Shown here: positions 15,454 through 17,147 of the stretch, in pieces
Layout of the letters: every line of letters starts with the position of its first letter
Position numbering within the stretch: the stretch's first letter is position 1
Assembly: GCA_021106665.1 (NCBI GenBank)
Contig: JAIOTR010000240.1
Location: 1-17,147, forward strand
Origin: Bacteroidales bacterium
GTDB lineage: Bacteria > Bacteroidota > Bacteroidia > Bacteroidales > JAADJA01
Direction of reading: 5' to 3'
Length of the DNA stretch: 17,147 bases
Position numbers and translations under genes: made by a program
Notes under the pieces: model-generated
Told to the model about the DNA's origin: nothing
Database searches by the model: none
What the model saw: only the letters and a program-made list of their open reading frames with translations

Positions 15454-15580
15454 AAAGATTGAGTCCACTCCGAAAAGTCATTTTTGACAGAATAATAGTA
15501 TAATGAAAATTTGGAATGCTAGAATAATGGGGAAGTAAATATTCCAAAGCGATGGACTTTTTAGAGTAGGCTCAAGCTTT
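15454..15580. repeat. Nested imperfect inverted repeat (possible MITE-like element or structured RNA)
   Basis: The outer arms at 15454-15479 and 15555-15580 are inverted copies of each other, with 21 of 26 positions matching; two of the five mismatches would be G-U pairs in RNA. The conserved cores are TTGAG, ACTC and AAAAGTC. Inside lies a perfect 8-bp inverted repeat, TTTGGAAT (15510-15517) and ATTCCAAA (15541-15548). No coding capacity and no clear target-site duplication were found. The element begins 17 bases after the stop of the NlpC/P60 gene. It may be a non-autonomous transposable element, a REP-like repeat, or a large terminator-like hairpin without a good T-run. Confidence 0.6.
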
Positions 15581-15597
15581 TATAATACTCGATTAAA

Positions 15598-16377
15598 TTA
15601 CAAGATTCTCTTGATCAGCCTTAAATTATGTGTATACTTTTTAAAATCAACATTATATATTCCCTGGTGATCAATAGCATCAATTCGAACTTTACCTGAT
15701 GCATGAATGATTTTTTGATCCCCTAATAAAATTCCCACATGGATTATTTCGCCTTCGGGATTATCGAAAAATAAGAGATCACCGGGAAGTGATTCATCAA
15801 ATAAACCAATGGTTTCTCCTTGAGTTGCCTGCTGGCTAGCATCACGCAATAGCTCTACCCCATTGACCTTAAAAATGATTTGAGTAAAACCTGAGCAATC
15901 AATTCCGAAAGGTGACTTCCCTCCCCACAAATAAGGAGCATTCAGGAAAAGTAAGGCATCTTCAAGAATGGCAGAGGACGTAATCCTGGATTTTGGTGTT
16001 GAAATTTGGCCGCTATATTGAAATGTACGATCTGCAATTTCAAATTCACCATTATGTAAATCATATAACAAACTTCCAAAAAGTACAGGTATCACCAAGT
16101 TTTTGCCTTTAACACTTATTACTTCAACCAAGTCAGTTGTAAAAACCGGATTTATTTTACTAAGCCTGTTGAATTCACTTTTATCAATGATAACAATCTG
16201 CTTCTGGTCTACCCAACCTTCATAATTATCGTAAACAATTCTTATATTCAACCAGTCGCTTTGCTCCTGATTGACAATTACCAATTCACCAAACTGAACC
16301 TGGGATACCATTTCAGCCATATCAGATGGCTCTGTTCTTAAAGGGATGACACTTAACAAACAAATTCCAAACTTCAT
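15598..16377 (-). CDS. NlpC/P60-family peptidase with SH3-like N-terminal region
   Basis: The 259-residue protein begins MKFGICLLSVIPLRTEPSDMAEMVSQVQFGE, a bacterial SH3-type domain, followed by a second SH3-like stretch (about 75-130). The C-terminal NlpC/P60 domain has the catalytic Cys161 in GIDCSGF, His213 in IIHVGILLGD and a third polar residue, His225, in IIHASG. There is no signal peptide. The layout resembles Bacteroidota YkfC-like enzymes that cleave between D-Glu and the diamino acid of cell-wall peptides, so muropeptide recycling in the cytoplasm is the likely job. The frame is open upstream to a Met codon at 16423-16425, but a -7 element falls inside that extension, and family proteins start at the MKFGIC position. 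ATG 16377 is therefore chosen. Confidence 0.9.
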   Translation of the reverse strand: MKFGICLLSVIPLRTEPSDMAEMVSQVQFGELVIVNQEQSDWLNIRIVYDNYEGWVDQKQIVIIDKSEFNRLSKINPVFTTDLVEVISVKGKNLVIPVLFGSLLYDLHNGEFEIADRTFQYSGQISTPKSRITSSAILEDALLFLNAPYLWGGKSPFGIDCSGFTQIIFKVNGVELLRDASQQATQGETIGLFDESLPGDLLFFDNPEGEIIHVGILLGDQKIIHASGKVRIDAIDHQGIYNVDFKKYTHNLRLIKRIL

Positions 16378-16406
16378 TTTATTAGGATTAATATAAAAAG
16401 TAAATG

Positions 16407-16414
16407 CAAAGGTA
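16407..16414 (-). promoter_or_regulatory. -7 element that fixes the NlpC/P60 start
   Basis: The minus strand reads TACCTTTG followed by CATTTA, matching TAnnTTTG. A transcript beginning near 16400 would exclude the upstream in-frame ATG at 16425 and leave a leader of about 23 bases before ATG 16377. Confidence 0.6.
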
Positions 16415-16524
16415 TAAAGATACAATTAATGGTTTAGAAAATTTCATTGCCACGGCTTAAACAAATTTTCGCAGGGGAAAACAATAAAGTTTGTAAAGTA
16501 AACGTACATAAAACCATGAATCAC

Positions 16525-16532
16525 TATATTTG
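16525..16532 (+). promoter_or_regulatory. -7 element for the lipoprotein gene at the window end
   Basis: TATATTTG followed by CGC matches TAnnTTTG. The predicted start is near 16539, only about 10 bases before ATG 16549, and it rules out the in-frame ATG at 16516. No -33 box was found. Confidence 0.6.
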
Positions 16533-16548
16533 CGCAAAATTTTCAAGA

Positions 16549-17147
16549 ATGGGATTCAAATCTTCCGGTTTAATTATTAATAGCGTTTTCTTTTTGGTAT
16601 TGATTGCCCTTTTTATTAGCGCCTGCCAAAAAGATGAAGAGATAGGAACCGAACCATCATATAAACTGCATTTTTCAACAGATACCATCATTTTCGATAC
16701 GGTATTCACTACCATCGGAACAACAACTCGTACTTTAAAGGTTTATAACAGAAATGATAAAAAAGTGAATATTTCAAAAATTTTCCTTGCCGAAGGGAAT
16801 AATTCACAATACCGGATCAATGTTGACGGATCACCGGCGATCTCAGTAAACAACATAGAATTGGCAGCAAACGACAGCATGTTTATTTTTGTTAAAGTTA
16901 ATGTAGATCCAACAAATGAACTATCTCCATTGATAATTTCTGATTCCATCCTGTTTGAAACAAATGGGAACTTACAAGATGTAAACCTGGTTGCATGGGG
17001 ACAGGACGCTGATTACTTTGTTGGAAATAAACATATCGAAGGATTAAGTTATCCGTACATTATTATTGCCCGTGAAAATGCCGATACAACATGGATAGAT
17101 GATAAACCAAAAGTTATTTACGGATGGGCTGTTGTAGATTCCGCAGC
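16549..17147 (+). CDS. Lipoprotein of unknown function, 3' partial
   Basis: The frame from ATG 16549 stays open to the window edge (199 codons). It begins with a lipoprotein signal MGFKSSGLIINSVFFLVLIALFISAC, lipobox ISAC, Cys26, then QKDEE. The mature part reads LHFSTDTIIFDTVFTTIGTTTRTLKVYNRNDKKVNISKIFLAEGNNSQYRINVDG, an Ig-like beta-sandwich of a kind often seen in Bacteroidota surface lipoproteins. It continues with LVAWGQDADYF and VIYGWAVVDSA at the edge. I recall similar proteins going on into a beta-helix, but that part is outside the window. The gene is divergent from the NlpC/P60 gene, with both promoters in the 171-base gap. An in-frame ATG at 16516 would add 11 residues ahead of the signal peptide and overlaps the promoter, so it is rejected. 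Function unknown. Confidence 0.85.
   Translation, partial: MGFKSSGLIINSVFFLVLIALFISACQKDEEIGTEPSYKLHFSTDTIIFDTVFTTIGTTTRTLKVYNRNDKKVNISKIFLAEGNNSQYRINVDGSPAISVNNIELAANDSMFIFVKVNVDPTNELSPLIISDSILFETNGNLQDVNLVAWGQDADYFVGNKHIEGLSYPYIIIARENADTTWIDDKPKVIYGWAVVDSA

Larger units (their letters stand above)
15161..15597. other. 437-base non-coding stretch upstream of the receptor gene
   Basis: No credible coding frame is present. The half nearest the receptor is AT-rich and holds two candidate minus-strand -7 elements. The far half, next to the NlpC/P60 stop codon, is taken up by the nested inverted repeat at 15454-15580. Between about 15325 and 15450 I see nothing specific. Confidence 0.7.

Noticed and set aside
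1..17147. Defence island, prophage or biosynthetic gene cluster
   Set aside because: No nuclease, methylase-restriction, integrase, phage structural or synthase genes are present; most genes are housekeeping or envelope functions.

Overview
The window looks like chromosomal DNA of a member of the Bacteroidota, probably a Bacteroidales-like lineage. The DNA is AT-rich. Starts lack obvious Shine-Dalgarno sequences, and many genes are preceded by the phylum-specific -7 element TAnnTTTG. The first gene ends in a type IX secretion (T9SS) sorting domain, there is an Oar-like TonB-dependent receptor, and there are several short-tailed lipoproteins of Bacteroidota style. No RNA genes, transposase genes or CRISPR arrays were seen.

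Layout. Bases 1-1364 are the 3' part of a secreted C10 (streptopain-type) protease with two CUB domains and a T9SS sorting tail. Bases 1547-4892 hold the protein quality-control cluster tig-clpP-clpX, closed by a good hairpin terminator; clpX also has its own -7 element. A small exported DUF4294-type protein follows (5007-5591). On the minus strand lie, in transcription order, a Gfo/Idh/MocA oxidoreductase (9062-8076), a lipoprotein of unknown function (7982-7074) and a polyprenyl-phosphate sugar transferase (7061-5646). The last two are 12 bases apart and probably cotranscribed. They are likely to act in envelope polysaccharide synthesis. pcm (9235-9885) is divergent from the oxidoreductase.

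The second half holds a tandem pair of paralogous lipoproteins (10039-11886) behind the best promoter of the window. They converge on a long Oar-like outer-membrane receptor gene (15160-11960), and both units share one bidirectional terminator. Upstream of the receptor is a 437-base non-coding stretch with two candidate promoters and a nested imperfect inverted repeat of about 127 bases, possibly a miniature mobile element. A cytoplasmic-type NlpC/P60 peptidase (16377-15598) and a divergent, truncated lipoprotein gene (16549 to the window end) close the window.

I see no clear defence system, biosynthetic cluster or other obviously new multi-gene system. The least explained items are the lipoprotein next to the sugar transferase, the tandem lipoprotein pair opposite the Oar-like receptor, the nested inverted repeat, and two degenerate heptamer tracts.
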